A DNA stretch of 64,000 bases from Ruegeria atlantica (GTDB lineage: Bacteria > Pseudomonadota > Alphaproteobacteria > Rhodobacterales > Rhodobacteraceae), in assembly GCF_013032505.1 (NCBI RefSeq), contig NZ_WQCG01000001.1, positions 62,001 to 126,000 of the forward strand. The letters are read 5' to 3'. The notes beneath the pieces are model-generated. The model had not been told where the DNA came from, did no database searches, and saw only the letters and a list, made by a program, of their open reading frames with translations. Numbering within the stretch: position 1 is the first letter of the stretch; each line of letters opens with the position of its first letter. The position numbers and the translations under genes are program-made. Below are positions 39,011 through 48,152 of this stretch, in pieces.

Positions 39011-39663
39011 TCTCCGCTGACAAAAGTGCATAACTGCCAGTCGCCTGTGTCCGATTTCACGAACGCGGCGCGGTGGCCGGTCATGGGCCACAGAAAATCA
39101 CGGTGCATGAATCCGCGTGTACCGTCGGTCAGCATGACAGGCTGATAGTCGGTGTCGTCGCGATAGTTTGTGATGATGACGATCTCATGGCTGATTTGGT
39201 TCAGTACAGGTGCGCCCGGCTCGGCGGCTTGCCGAAGGGTCACATTCTGACCCGTGACGAAGTAGGTCACAAATGGATCCAGAGACGCGGGGAGGGTGAT
39301 CTGCCATTGATGTGGCATCCAGAATTCGCCCTCGTCGTCAAAATAGCCCGGCTGGGACAGGGTGGTTTCCAAGTCGTTCCAATAAGTTTCGCGGTTCTGG
39401 TCTTCTTGAGCGTCACCGGTTGCCGGGTCGAGGTATTCGAGAAACTCTTCGGGCCCACCAGACCCGCCATGGCTCAGGTAGATATCCGGGCAAACGGCCG
39501 CGATCACTGCTTTGGTGTCCCGAGCCGCCACGCTTGCCGACAGGCTGTCCCGAAAAGCCACTAAAGTGGGATCGCGTTCTGCCTCGTCGACTGGCGGAAA
39601 GGACTGACGGTCGGCAAGGGCCGGGCTGCCGGCCAGAAGCAATAGCAGCAATGCGCGGGTCAT
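39007..39663 (-). CDS. Secreted protein with SH3-like C-terminal domain
   Basis: A 218-residue protein with a clear signal peptide (MTRALLLLLLAGSPALA, cleavage about residue 17). The C-terminal third (TGQNVTLRQAAEPGAPVLNQ through DGTRGFMHRDFLWP) has the strand pattern of a bacterial SH3 domain, often used to bind cell-wall or protein ligands. The middle part is acidic and unassigned. Its ATG overlaps the stop of the upstream TPR gene by four bases, so it is translationally coupled. Function unknown. Confidence 0.78.
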   Translation of the reverse strand: MTRALLLLLLAGSPALADRQSFPPVDEAERDPTLVAFRDSLSASVAARDTKAVIAAVCPDIYLSHGGSGGPEEFLEYLDPATGDAQEDQNRETYWNDLETTLSQPGYFDDEGEFWMPHQWQITLPASLDPFVTYFVTGQNVTLRQAAEPGAPVLNQISHEIVIITNYRDDTDYQPVMLTDGTRGFMHRDFLWPMTGHRAAFVKSDTGDWQLCTFVSGD

Positions 39664-41324
39664 TCGGCTGCCTCCATCGCGGCCTGAGCGCAGAAACACG
39701 AGGCTCCGACGGCCCGATCAGCGCGCGCCAGTGCAATATCCAATCGCTGTTTGATCAGTTTGATTTCGACGGTCTCGCCGCGGGCCTTCAGACAATCATG
39801 CAGACCTTTCAGGCTCCAGACGTTATCAGGGTGGATTGAAGCACGGCTGAGGGTGCCACCAAGCCCCAGATCTTCGCGGTAAACCACTTCGGCCTCAGCC
39901 ACGTGACCTTGTTCAAACAACAGCGCCCCGAGCGCGTGACGGGTGGGTTGCATCCAGCCCCAGGGTTCGTCGTAGGGCAGTGTGTCGTCCAGTTCGACCG
40001 AGCGGCGCAGATGGCCGTAGGCTGCGTCATAATTCCCTTTGCGATACTCAATCTCTCCGCGCAGCATTTCGCGGGCAATTTCCAACAGGTCGATCATGCG
40101 GTTGTTGTGCAGCAGGCGAGTTTCCGGCACCCGATCTTTGGCGGCGAGGAATAGCTTCTCTTCGGCTTCGGCCTCGGCGACCTGATCTGTGGCGGCAAAA
40201 GCGATTGCACGGGCGTAATGGGTGGTCGCGGTGACGGTGCGGTAGAGGTCCTGGTCCTCAGGCAGGGAAAGGGCTTTTGCCTCTTCCCACCGACCAAATC
40301 GGATCAGGATATGCGGCCCCATCGACATGTAGCTTTCGAAGAAATCCGCCATGGGCGGGCTTTCGGTGCGCAACATCTCTTCCGGCGTGGTGTCCCATAT
40401 GCCCTGATTGGCGCGCAGGGCAGGTTCCATCTGGCCAAGAAACAGCGCGCCATAGATAGCAAAGTGATAGTCGTGCTGGCGATAGCCTGTGTAGATATTG
40501 AACGCGCCTTCGCGCTCATAATACTTCAGATCGGCCTCGGTCGCCTTTTCGTTCCAATGGACGACGTTCTGATAATGCCCGCACAGGACATCGATATGGG
40601 GGGGCATGTGCACCAGGTGCCCTGCATCTGGAACCAGTGTGCGCAGGACATCCCCAGCCTTCAGCGCCTTTTCTGGTGTCGGCGACATCTCCATCAGATG
40701 AACATAGAGATGCAGCAAGCCCGGGTGCGACATGGCTGCCGGATCGTCGGACATTGCGTCTTCCAGGGCTTTTTGCGCCTCCAACGTGGCTGCGCCTTCA
40801 GCGGGCTCACCGGTTCTCAAGTTCCACATCTGCCAAGGAGTCAGGTTGAGCAACGCCTCGACATATATAGTGCGCAGATCAAGGTGGTCAGGCTGCTCGC
40901 CAAACGCCGCCCGCATCGCATCGGCAAAGTCGTGGTCCCAGGTGTGCATGTCGTCGACGGGATCGCGTTGAGGATACCGCGCGGGCAGGGCGCGGATCAG
41001 GGCCTGTTCAACCGATGTGCAGTTATCGATCAGAGCCACGGCTTTCTGCGTGGCATCAAAGGCCAGCGCCAGCGCCTTTCGCTGCCCACGGTCATCCAAG
41101 AGGTTCCATGGCAGGTTGTAGTTTGGCCCCGCCGCGTAGGCCACGCCCCAGTGGGCCATCGCACAGTCTGGGTCGTATTCAAGCGCGCGCTGAAAGCACA
41201 CGACCGCTTCGTCGTGATTATAGCCGTAGGTCCAGTTCAATCCCCGGTCGAACCAAAGCTGCGCGTCCGGTGAGGCGGTTGTTATCGGGTAGGAATATGC
41301 GCCAAGATTGTAATATTCGCTCAC
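39660..41324 (-). CDS. TPR-repeat protein with conserved His-rich segment
   Basis: A 554-residue cytoplasmic protein. N-terminal tetratricopeptide repeats (WFDRGLNWTYGYNHDEAVVCF, then DPDCAMAHWGVAYAAGP) are clear; further helical repeats lie near residues 220-300 and 430-520. Between them is a His-rich segment: HPGLLHLYVHLMEM and DAGHLVHMPPHIDV, conserved in this family as I recall. The GTG at 41324 has GGAG eight bases upstream; starting at an upstream frame position would add unconserved residues. It is coupled to the SH3-like gene. No enzymatic motif is recognised. Confidence 0.85.
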   Translation of the reverse strand: MSEYYNLGAYSYPITTASPDAQLWFDRGLNWTYGYNHDEAVVCFQRALEYDPDCAMAHWGVAYAAGPNYNLPWNLLDDRGQRKALALAFDATQKAVALIDNCTSVEQALIRALPARYPQRDPVDDMHTWDHDFADAMRAAFGEQPDHLDLRTIYVEALLNLTPWQMWNLRTGEPAEGAATLEAQKALEDAMSDDPAAMSHPGLLHLYVHLMEMSPTPEKALKAGDVLRTLVPDAGHLVHMPPHIDVLCGHYQNVVHWNEKATEADLKYYEREGAFNIYTGYRQHDYHFAIYGALFLGQMEPALRANQGIWDTTPEEMLRTESPPMADFFESYMSMGPHILIRFGRWEEAKALSLPEDQDLYRTVTATTHYARAIAFAATDQVAEAEAEEKLFLAAKDRVPETRLLHNNRMIDLLEIAREMLRGEIEYRKGNYDAAYGHLRRSVELDDTLPYDEPWGWMQPTRHALGALLFEQGHVAEAEVVYREDLGLGGTLSRASIHPDNVWSLKGLHDCLKARGETVEIKLIKQRLDIALARADRAVGASCFCAQAAMEAAE

Positions 41325-41381
41325 AGAAAATCTCCACTCACATTGAGCAGAGGTTAACCTGAATTTCAGTCCCTGCACAGA

Positions 41382-42590
41382 TCAGGCGGGCAGCCTGTTT
41401 TCGATCCGCCCCATGTGCAGCATCAGGCCGAAGCCCAGGATGCTCATGGTCAGGATACCTACGGCCAAAGGAATGATGGAACCGTCGAACAGTTGCCCGA
41501 TAGGGGCTGCAATGGCGGCTGCAAATACGGTCGAGATCGCCCCAATCACCGAGGCTGCCATGCCCGCGATATGGCCCATCGGCTCCATCGCGATGGCGTT
41601 CAGATTGCCCATGGTCATGCCCGCCATGAAGAAGACGGCGGTTTGCCAGCTGACAAAAACCGCAAAGGACATCGTCGGGGAAAGGTCTGTTGCGTTTAGA
41701 ACAATGACGGCGGTGGTAAAGATGACCTGAGCCCCCAACGACCACGTTACGATCCGTCGCATGCCCAATTTTATAACAAGCGCTGCGTTCAACAGGCTGG
41801 CTGACCCGGCCATCAATGCCACAACGCCGAACCAAAACGGAAAGCTGTCAGCGCTGTCGTGAACGATGTCATAGACCGGCTGAACCATCGTTAACATGGT
41901 GAACAGCATCCCAAGGCACAGCGTTTGTACCATGATCGACAATCGAACGGTTGGGTGCGTGAGCATCTGACGGGCGGCGTCCAGCATCAGGGGCAGGCGC
42001 AGCGGGCGACGGTTCTCGATCGACAGAGGTTCCGGAAGGCGCAGACCCATCCAGACGATGGTAATAAGTGAAAACAGGATGAATGAGGCAAAGATGCCCC
42101 GCCATCCAGTCAAAGCGATCACTCCGGCGCCCAGCATCGGCGCAATTGCCGGAACTAGGGTGAAGATCATCATGGCAATCGACACGATCCGCGCCATCTC
42201 ACGACCTGAATACAGGTCACGGATAATCGCCATGGCCACCACTCGTGGGGCAGCACATCCGATCCCCTGGAAGATACGAGCGACCAGCAACACCTCGAGC
42301 GAGGAGCTGGCCCAAGCAGCCGCTGCTGCGATGATGTACAACGCCGATCCGACGTAGATCACGGGCTTACGGCCAAAGGCGTCGGACAGCGGACCGGTGA
42401 AAAACGTGCCTATCCCCATACCCAACACAAACGAGGTCAGGATCAACTGGGCTTTGTTAATGTCGTCGGGGCTAAGCTGCTCACCGATCTTTGGCAGCGC
42501 AGGCAGCATGGAATCAATCGAAAACGCGATCGTCGCAAACATCATTGCGACAAGTGCTACGAACTCACCCCGTGACATGCGATTGGCCAT
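41382..42590 (-). CDS. MFS transporter, Bcr/CflA drug-resistance type
   Basis: A 402-residue protein with about twelve membrane segments. The family pattern FTGPLSDAFGRKPVIYVG follows segment 2 and the motif RIFQGIGCAAPRVVAMAIIRDL lies in segments 4-5, as in Bcr/CflA exporters. GGAGG precedes the ATG at 42590. It ends 57 bases before the TPR gene start, on the same strand. The exported compound is unknown. Confidence 0.9.
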   Translation of the reverse strand: MANRMSRGEFVALVAMMFATIAFSIDSMLPALPKIGEQLSPDDINKAQLILTSFVLGMGIGTFFTGPLSDAFGRKPVIYVGSALYIIAAAAAWASSSLEVLLVARIFQGIGCAAPRVVAMAIIRDLYSGREMARIVSIAMMIFTLVPAIAPMLGAGVIALTGWRGIFASFILFSLITIVWMGLRLPEPLSIENRRPLRLPLMLDAARQMLTHPTVRLSIMVQTLCLGMLFTMLTMVQPVYDIVHDSADSFPFWFGVVALMAGSASLLNAALVIKLGMRRIVTWSLGAQVIFTTAVIVLNATDLSPTMSFAVFVSWQTAVFFMAGMTMGNLNAIAMEPMGHIAGMAASVIGAISTVFAAAIAAPIGQLFDGSIIPLAVGILTMSILGFGLMLHMGRIENRLPA

Positions 42591-42665
42591 AGCGCCCTCC
42601 TGACTTGTTCGCGCTATCACGGCAAATCAGCTGACGCTAGGTGTCAATTTGCACAGGGGTCTGTG

Positions 42666-43325
42666 CTAATTTGCAGGAGAAGCCTCAAGTTGAGACATGA
42701 TTTCAGCAATTACTTTTTCCCACATTTCAGGGGGTTGCGCCCCGGGGACGGCATGCTGATTGGCGACAATGAAGGTCGGAACCGAACTCACACCCATCTG
42801 CCGTGAATGGCTGTCGCGGTTGCTGATATCCTCGCGGTCGGCGTCGGATTTCAGCAGTTTCAGAACGACCGCTGCGTCCATTCCGGCATTGTCGGCAATA
42901 TCCGCCAGAACCTCGTGATCGCCGATATCGCGGGCCTGCACGAAATAGGCGTCAAACAGTGCATCGACCACTGCGTTCTGCTTACCCTCGATTCCGGCCC
43001 AGTGGATCAGGCGATGGGCGTCCAGAGTGTTGGGCGTGCGTTCCATGCCTTCGAAATCGATCTTCAGGCCTGCATTCTCGGCATGTTCGACGACCGGAGC
43101 ATAGGCGCGCACGGCACCTTCCTTGCCGCCAAACTTGCGTTCAAGGTACTCGCGGCGGTCCATGCCCGCGTCCGGCATGTCAGGGTTCAGCTGAAAGGGA
43201 TGCCATTCGATAACGAAAGGGTGGTCGGGGATTGCGGCCAGCGCCTTGTCCAGATGGGTCTTGCCGATATAGCACCATGGGCAGATCGGATCGGACATGA
43301 TATCAAGCTTGACGGTCTGGGTCAT
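42666..43325 (-). CDS. FrnE-like DsbA family oxidoreductase
   Basis: A 219-residue thioredoxin-fold protein of the FrnE/2-hydroxychromene-2-carboxylate isomerase-like group. The active-site motif CPWC lies near residue 15 (SDPICPWCYIG), and VSSVPTFIVANQHAVPGAQ carries the cis-proline region. No signal peptide, so it acts in the cytoplasm. Its ATG overlaps the stop of the acyl-CoA ligase by four bases, so they are coupled. A redox or isomerase role tied to that ligase is inferred. Confidence 0.9.
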   Translation of the reverse strand: MTQTVKLDIMSDPICPWCYIGKTHLDKALAAIPDHPFVIEWHPFQLNPDMPDAGMDRREYLERKFGGKEGAVRAYAPVVEHAENAGLKIDFEGMERTPNTLDAHRLIHWAGIEGKQNAVVDALFDAYFVQARDIGDHEVLADIADNAGMDAAVVLKLLKSDADREDISNRDSHSRQMGVSSVPTFIVANQHAVPGAQPPEMWEKVIAEIMSQLEASPAN

Positions 43326-44839
43326 TCGTTGGTCGCCTTGAAGTAGGCCGGCAGCGCCCGGCGCAGAAGTTTGCCGTTTCCGCCAGTTGGCAGTTCGGCC
43401 AGATGGATGAAAGCGCGCGGTTGCTTGTAACGCGCCAGGTTTGCCTCGACATAGGTGCGCAGGGCGTTTTCGTCCAGTTCTTCTGGCCCTGTATAAAAGG
43501 CCGCTATCACAAATGTGTCCTGTTTGACTTCGATGGCAGCGGCCCCAACCTGCGCAATGCCGGAGTATCTGGACAGAGCGGCCTCAACTTCAACCGGCGA
43601 CACTCTATAGCCGCCCGCGTTCATCATGTCGTCATCCCGGCCTAGGTAAGTGATTTGTCCGTCCACGGCCATGGCCCCCTGATCGCCGGTCAGGAACCAG
43701 TCGCCCTGCATTCTGGCTTCGGCCTCGTCCGGGGCGTTTAGGTAGGTGAGCATCAGGCCGGGGTCGGATTTGTGCACGGCAATCGTACCCTCTTGTCCCT
43801 GCATTACCGGCCCATCAGTCCCCAGGATCGCGACGCGGCGTCCGGGCTGAGGTTGCCCCAACGCATCGCCGCGCGCCGGATGGGTCGGGCTGGAGGAAAT
43901 GAAGGTCGAGCACTCGGACATCCCATACGCCTCATACAGCTCGGTGCCAGTTTCCTGTGTCCATTGTTCGTGCAGATGGCGCGACAACTTTTCGCCGGCG
44001 CACAACCCATGTCGCAGGTCCGGCAGGTGCAGGTTATTCTGCATGCCCAGTACCTTTCTGAACACGCCGGGAGCGGCAGCAAAAATTGTCGCCTGATGGT
44101 GACGCAGCAGCCCGGGCAAGTCGGCCAGTTCGGTGCCCGGTTCGGGGATCAAGGCAGTCGCGCCGATTGTCCACGGGTCCATCAACCCCGTACCCAGAGT
44201 ATATGTCCAGTTGAAGGCCCCCGCGTGGCACAAACGATCACTCTTACGCAGACCGTACCAGCCATCTACCATCATCTGGCGTGCCCAGATGGCGCGGTGG
44301 GCGTGGGCTACGGCCCTCGGTTTTCCCGACGTGCCAGATGTATAGACAACGTAGGCCATCCGCTCCGGGTCACCCATTTGATACTCGGCCGCAGGCAGGT
44401 CGCGCATTTTGGTCAAGTCGGACAGGTTGATCTGAACCGGGTGGGCGGCGCACGCAACTTGCGAGTCGCGCAGGATTGCAGCGGGTTTAAGATCTTCGAT
44501 CATGCGTGCTGTTTCTGGTTCAGTCAGTTGCGATGATGTGGGGACCGGGACAATCCCAACGGCAATTGCCCCCAGATAGGCAATCGGGAAGTCGACCGTG
44601 TTCCCAAGACGCATCAATGCGATATCACCGGGCTTCAGACCGGCATTCAGCAAACCTGTGCCCGTGCCCAGAATAGCCTGCTGCAACGTCCCATACGTCC
44701 AATTCCTGGCGTCTGCGGCACCGACCACAGACAGTGCGGTTTTGTCCGAAAGCGTATCCGCATAGCGCAACACATGCGCAGCCAGATTGAACGGGGACGG
44801 GCAGGCCGGGGGCGGCCCCTGATCGAATATTGAAAGCAT
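43322..44839 (-). CDS. Acyl-CoA synthetase (AMP-dependent ligase)
   Basis: A 505-residue member of the acyl-adenylate superfamily. The phosphate-binding loop YTSGTSGKPRAVAHAHRA, the LYEAYGMSECS motif, the adenine motif around DWFLTGDQGAM, and the C-terminal lysine region PTGGNGKLLRR are all present. The closest flavour is benzoate/aryl or fatty acyl-CoA ligase. It is divergent from an XRE-cupin regulator, which probably controls it, and coupled to the FrnE-like gene. Confidence 0.92.
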   Translation of the reverse strand: MLSIFDQGPPPACPSPFNLAAHVLRYADTLSDKTALSVVGAADARNWTYGTLQQAILGTGTGLLNAGLKPGDIALMRLGNTVDFPIAYLGAIAVGIVPVPTSSQLTEPETARMIEDLKPAAILRDSQVACAAHPVQINLSDLTKMRDLPAAEYQMGDPERMAYVVYTSGTSGKPRAVAHAHRAIWARQMMVDGWYGLRKSDRLCHAGAFNWTYTLGTGLMDPWTIGATALIPEPGTELADLPGLLRHHQATIFAAAPGVFRKVLGMQNNLHLPDLRHGLCAGEKLSRHLHEQWTQETGTELYEAYGMSECSTFISSSPTHPARGDALGQPQPGRRVAILGTDGPVMQGQEGTIAVHKSDPGLMLTYLNAPDEAEARMQGDWFLTGDQGAMAVDGQITYLGRDDDMMNAGGYRVSPVEVEAALSRYSGIAQVGAAAIEVKQDTFVIAAFYTGPEELDENALRTYVEANLARYKQPRAFIHLAELPTGGNGKLLRRALPAYFKATNE

Positions 44840-44868
44840 GGCAACTGGCTAGCGCGACCACTGGTGCG

Positions 44869-44897
44869 TTGCAAGCGCGACGGGCTGGGCCTATAGA
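44869..44897 (+). promoter_or_regulatory. Putative promoter of the XRE-cupin gene
   Basis: TTGCAA (44869-44874), 17 bases, TATAGA (44892-44897). The predicted start is at or one base before the A of the ATG at 44905, so the mRNA would have almost no leader. Confidence 0.5.
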
Positions 44898-44904
44898 ATG
44901 ACGC

Positions 44905-45528
44905 ATGAGCACCCAAGACCAGACATCTCTGATCCGTATTGCCCGGGACTCGGGCGAACATACGGAAGTTGAACCACTGGACCTCGGCGCGCGCGTGCGC
45001 GAATTGCGCAAAGCACGAAAGTGGACGTTGGAACAAGCGGCAACCCAGGCTGGGCTGGCGCGGTCAACGCTCAGTAAAATTGAGAACGGTCAGATGTCGC
45101 CCACCTATGACGCGCTGAAAAAGCTGGCGACTGGTCTGGAGATCTCGGTGCCGCAGTTGTTTACGCCGCCGCAGCGGGATCAGGTGATTGGCCGGATGGC
45201 CGTGACGCGCATGGGCGAAGGGTCTGCGCATCCCACAACCACTTACGAGCATGAACTTCTGGCCGAAACCCTGACAAAAAAGCAAATGCTGCCTTATCGG
45301 GCCCGCGTACGCGCGCGGTCAATGGATGAGTTCGACGGCTGGGTTCGTCACGATGGCGAAGAGTTTTTGTATGTGCTGACGGGGGTCGTGCGCCTTTACA
45401 CCGAGTTTTATGAACCAGTCGAGATGCGCCGCGGCGACAGCGCCTACTACGACGGGAGCATGGGTCACAATGTAATCTCGGTCAGCGACGAAGATGCAAT
45501 GATCCTGTGGGTGACATCACTTACTTAA
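44905..45528 (+). CDS. XRE family transcriptional regulator with cupin sensor domain
   Basis: A 207-residue regulator. An N-terminal helix-turn-helix (about residues 29-84: LGARVRELRKARKWTLEQAA, AGLARSTLSKIENGQMSP) is followed by a cupin domain (about 130-200, with WVRHDGEEFLYVLTG and YYDGSMGHNVISV) that would sense a small molecule. No ribosome-binding site precedes the ATG. It faces away from the acyl-CoA ligase gene and overlaps by 12 bases the end of the convergent small gene. Regulation of the ligase is inferred from the arrangement. Confidence 0.9.
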   Translation: MSTQDQTSLIRIARDSGEHTEVEPLDLGARVRELRKARKWTLEQAATQAGLARSTLSKIENGQMSPTYDALKKLATGLEISVPQLFTPPQRDQVIGRMAVTRMGEGSAHPTTTYEHELLAETLTKKQMLPYRARVRARSMDEFDGWVRHDGEEFLYVLTGVVRLYTEFYEPVEMRRGDSAYYDGSMGHNVISVSDEDAMILWVTSLT

Positions 45529-45753
45529 CGACCGGCTGAATTCGCGATTCAATCCTTCTGTGAACAAAAAATCCTCAAGCTCTTCGTGGGCTTCGTTCAT
45601 AGTCAGTTGATGGCGTTCGGCCAGGTACGCCTCGAAACGTTTGCGGTCTTGGCTTAACCGCACCATGTCCTGATCCCGCAGGTTCGGAAATCTCCGTTTG
45701 GCGCGCGTATACATAGCGTCCAGGTCTTGCGTCAGATCGGTCCATTTCAACAT
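45517..45753 (-). CDS. Small hypothetical protein
   Basis: A 78-residue charged, helical protein (start MLKWTDLTQDLDAMYTRAKR). I recognise no domain. GGAAAG lies upstream of the chosen ATG; the frame is open farther upstream to 45906, but that part coincides with hairpin-forming sequence and looks non-coding. The last 12 bases overlap the convergent XRE-cupin gene. The composition is typical of small Rhodobacteraceae proteins of unknown role. Confidence 0.6.
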   Translation of the reverse strand: MLKWTDLTQDLDAMYTRAKRRFPNLRDQDMVRLSQDRKRFEAYLAERHQLTMNEAHEELEDFLFTEGLNREFSRSLSK

Positions 45754-46223
45754 TAGACAGCTTTCCGTTTTAATGGTTTCAAAACCGCTCGCCCTGTGAC
45801 TCAGCCTACGAACGCAGTTGGTGCGTTCGGGCATGACAAAATGTCGCACCTGGGATCGGGTGATGGTTGCTTTTTTGAGGGGGGAGAAAGTGCCCGTTGC
45901 AGCCATTCCGCAACGGGCAGACGGACCTGATTTTTGAGTGAGTGGAGGCCGGTCCGTAGATTTGATGTGCAGCGTACCTTACGAAGAGTTACGTTTTGAA
46001 ATTCAAAGCAATAATCAGTTCGCGCAGTATACTGCAATATATGTACAAGCTATATCGCTAAAGGCCGTTCAGTAAAGCTTTTTGTGTGAGTTTTTTATGT
46101 GAACACTTGACGTAGGGTCGGCTACAACATGTCGCCAACATGAAATTTTGACACGCAATATGAGGTGATTGTTCACAGTGTGCCGATTTCCGCCGACGCT
46201 TTGTGGGCAAATCGCACGGCCAG
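45754..46223. other. 470-base region without a gene: hairpins, then an AT-rich tract
   Basis: The region between the small gene and the orphan binding-protein gene. It holds a perfect 8-bp hairpin (45809-45816 with 45822-45829), a perfect 9-bp hairpin (45892-45900 with 45910-45918), and an AT-rich tract near 45990-46060. No tRNA, T-run terminator or convincing reading frame is found. Confidence 0.5.
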
Positions 46224-48038
46224 CTACTCTTCGTACCACCAAACCTGTGGCATGTACTCTGGTCCGTCGCCGTAGATGGGCAAGCTTTCCGGCTGCCTGA
46301 GTTCCTTGGCGTGTGCGATCCGGCCCACATCGAAATTCCATATCGGAATGACATACCGCCCAGCGGTCAGAACACGATCAAGCGCTCGCGTTGCAGCGAC
46401 GAAATCCTCATGACTTTCCGAGGCCAGCATGGCGTCAATCATTCCGTCCACGGCGGGCGAGGCCACACCCATAAGGTTCCGTGTTCCTGGAGTGTCAGCG
46501 TTTTCGCTGCCCCAGTACAGGCGCTGTTCGTTGCCGGGCGACAGGGATAACGCACGACGGAAATAGGTCATATCGAAATCCAGCTCGGACGTACGGCTTG
46601 TGAACTGGGCACTGTCGACCTGTTCGGTATTCACCTGAATACCAAGGCGTTCCAGCGCGCGAGAATAGATCTCTGTTGCCGTTTCGCTTTCGGTGTCGCC
46701 CTGTTGCAGGAGTACAGTCAGGGTAAAAGCATCGCCGTTCGCGTTGCGCAGCACACCGTCTTGAATGGTCCATCCTGCTTCGGCCAGCAGTTTGGTGGCC
46801 GCGCGGATGTTGGATCGGTTGCGGGCCGATCCATCGCTTTCCGGCAGGGTATAGCCCTCAAGCGTTCCGGGGGGCAGGTCGTCTTTGAACGCCAATAAAA
46901 GTTCTTCCACACGCCCTTCTGCTGGTCCGGGCTGCATTGCTAGATCCGAGCCCGAGAAGTAGGATGTGATACGCGGCTGTGCATTGCCGGTAATCGTGTC
47001 GTTGATGAATTCGAAATTGAACGCCAGTGTCAGCGCTTCGCGAACACGCCAGTCGTCAAATGGCGCCTTGCGTGTGTTCATTACAAATCCGGTCATGCCC
47101 GAAGGCTTGCCGTGGGGGATCTCGGTCTTGACGACATCCCCACGCTGGACGGCCGGGAAACTGTACTGATTTGCCCATTTGTCGGCATTGAATTCACGCA
47201 CCGCGGTAAGTTCTCCGGCTTTAAACGCCTCAAACAGAACAGTGCCGTCGCCGTAAAACTCGATCCGCATTTCATCCAGGTTCATCGTGCCACGCCGAAA
47301 GGGGATATCGGCGCCCCAATAGTCCGGGTTCCGTTTCAGGGTCACGTATCGTCCGGCCTCATAGCCGTCGACAACATAGGGGCCTGTGCCGACCGGAATG
47401 TCATGGAGTCCGGCATTGGCGAAATCTTTGCCCTCCCACTGAGCCTTCTGCAGGATCGGGCGCAGGCCGGCGATCAGGGCAAGCTCGCGGTCAGCTTCGT
47501 TAAAGGTGATACGCACCGAGCGGGGGCCAGTCTGTTCAATGCTGTCGATCTTGCCCCATAGTCCGCGATAACGCAGGTGACCCTCAGTGCCCAACGTCTC
47601 ATACGACCAGATGACATCATCGACAGTTACCGGCGTACCGTCCGAGAATTCGGCATTCTCGCGCAGGGTGAATTCGACCCAAGACCGGTCCGGTGCAGTC
47701 TCAACCGATTCGGCTAATAGCCCGTAAAGAGTGAAAGGTTCGTCCCAGGACCGGCCCATCAAGCTCTCATGGGTCCAAAATCGCAACTGCCAGGGCGAGC
47801 TGCCTTTTTGCACGAACGGGTTCAAACTGTTATAGCCGCCCGTATTTCCGAAAACGACTTTGCCACCTTTGGGTGCGTCCGGATTTGCATAGGGCAGGGA
47901 CACAAAATCCGGTGGTAGGGCCGGGTCACCATACATAGCTATGCCATGGGCCGATTCTGCATGAGCAATTGAAGTGCTCAAAAGCACGGTGATTCCCGCA
48001 ATCAATGGACGAACGGGGCGGAGAAAATCGGGGCTCAT
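46224..48038 (-). CDS. ABC transporter substrate-binding protein, family 5 (YejA-like)
   Basis: A 604-residue periplasmic solute-binding protein of the peptide/nickel family. A signal peptide ends at about residue 27 (STSIAHA). The FTLRENAEFSDGTPVTVDDV stretch and NPDYWG are family hallmarks. The opening AESAHGIAMYGDPALPPDF resembles YejA, the binding protein of the microcin C/peptide importer YejABEF. No permease or ATPase gene lies beside it on either side, so it is an orphan here. Confidence 0.9.
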   Translation of the reverse strand: MSPDFLRPVRPLIAGITVLLSTSIAHAESAHGIAMYGDPALPPDFVSLPYANPDAPKGGKVVFGNTGGYNSLNPFVQKGSSPWQLRFWTHESLMGRSWDEPFTLYGLLAESVETAPDRSWVEFTLRENAEFSDGTPVTVDDVIWSYETLGTEGHLRYRGLWGKIDSIEQTGPRSVRITFNEADRELALIAGLRPILQKAQWEGKDFANAGLHDIPVGTGPYVVDGYEAGRYVTLKRNPDYWGADIPFRRGTMNLDEMRIEFYGDGTVLFEAFKAGELTAVREFNADKWANQYSFPAVQRGDVVKTEIPHGKPSGMTGFVMNTRKAPFDDWRVREALTLAFNFEFINDTITGNAQPRITSYFSGSDLAMQPGPAEGRVEELLLAFKDDLPPGTLEGYTLPESDGSARNRSNIRAATKLLAEAGWTIQDGVLRNANGDAFTLTVLLQQGDTESETATEIYSRALERLGIQVNTEQVDSAQFTSRTSELDFDMTYFRRALSLSPGNEQRLYWGSENADTPGTRNLMGVASPAVDGMIDAMLASESHEDFVAATRALDRVLTAGRYVIPIWNFDVGRIAHAKELRQPESLPIYGDGPEYMPQVWWYEE

Positions 48039-48117
48039 TTTGGAAACAATCCTGCTCTGGCCTTATTTTGTTGGGATTCACCGTAGCGATGATTTTTCTT
48101 ATTTTCAAACTTTTAGC

Positions 48118-48146
48118 TTGGACGAAGGCGCGGAATTGCTTATAAA
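48118..48146 (+). promoter_or_regulatory. Putative promoter of the small RNA
   Basis: TTGGAC (48118-48123), 17 bases, TATAAA (48141-48146). The predicted start is near 48153. Confidence 0.5.
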
Positions 48147-48152
48147 GGATGC

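Noticed and set aside
40218..41273. Plus-strand frame of 351 codons opposite the TPR gene
   Set aside because: The minus-strand TPR protein has repeat motifs and a good ribosome-binding site; this frame has neither.
45780..45960. tRNA or 6S RNA in the hairpin region
   Set aside because: No cloverleaf, anticodon arm, T-loop GTTCGA or CCA end was found; stems do not add up to a known RNA.
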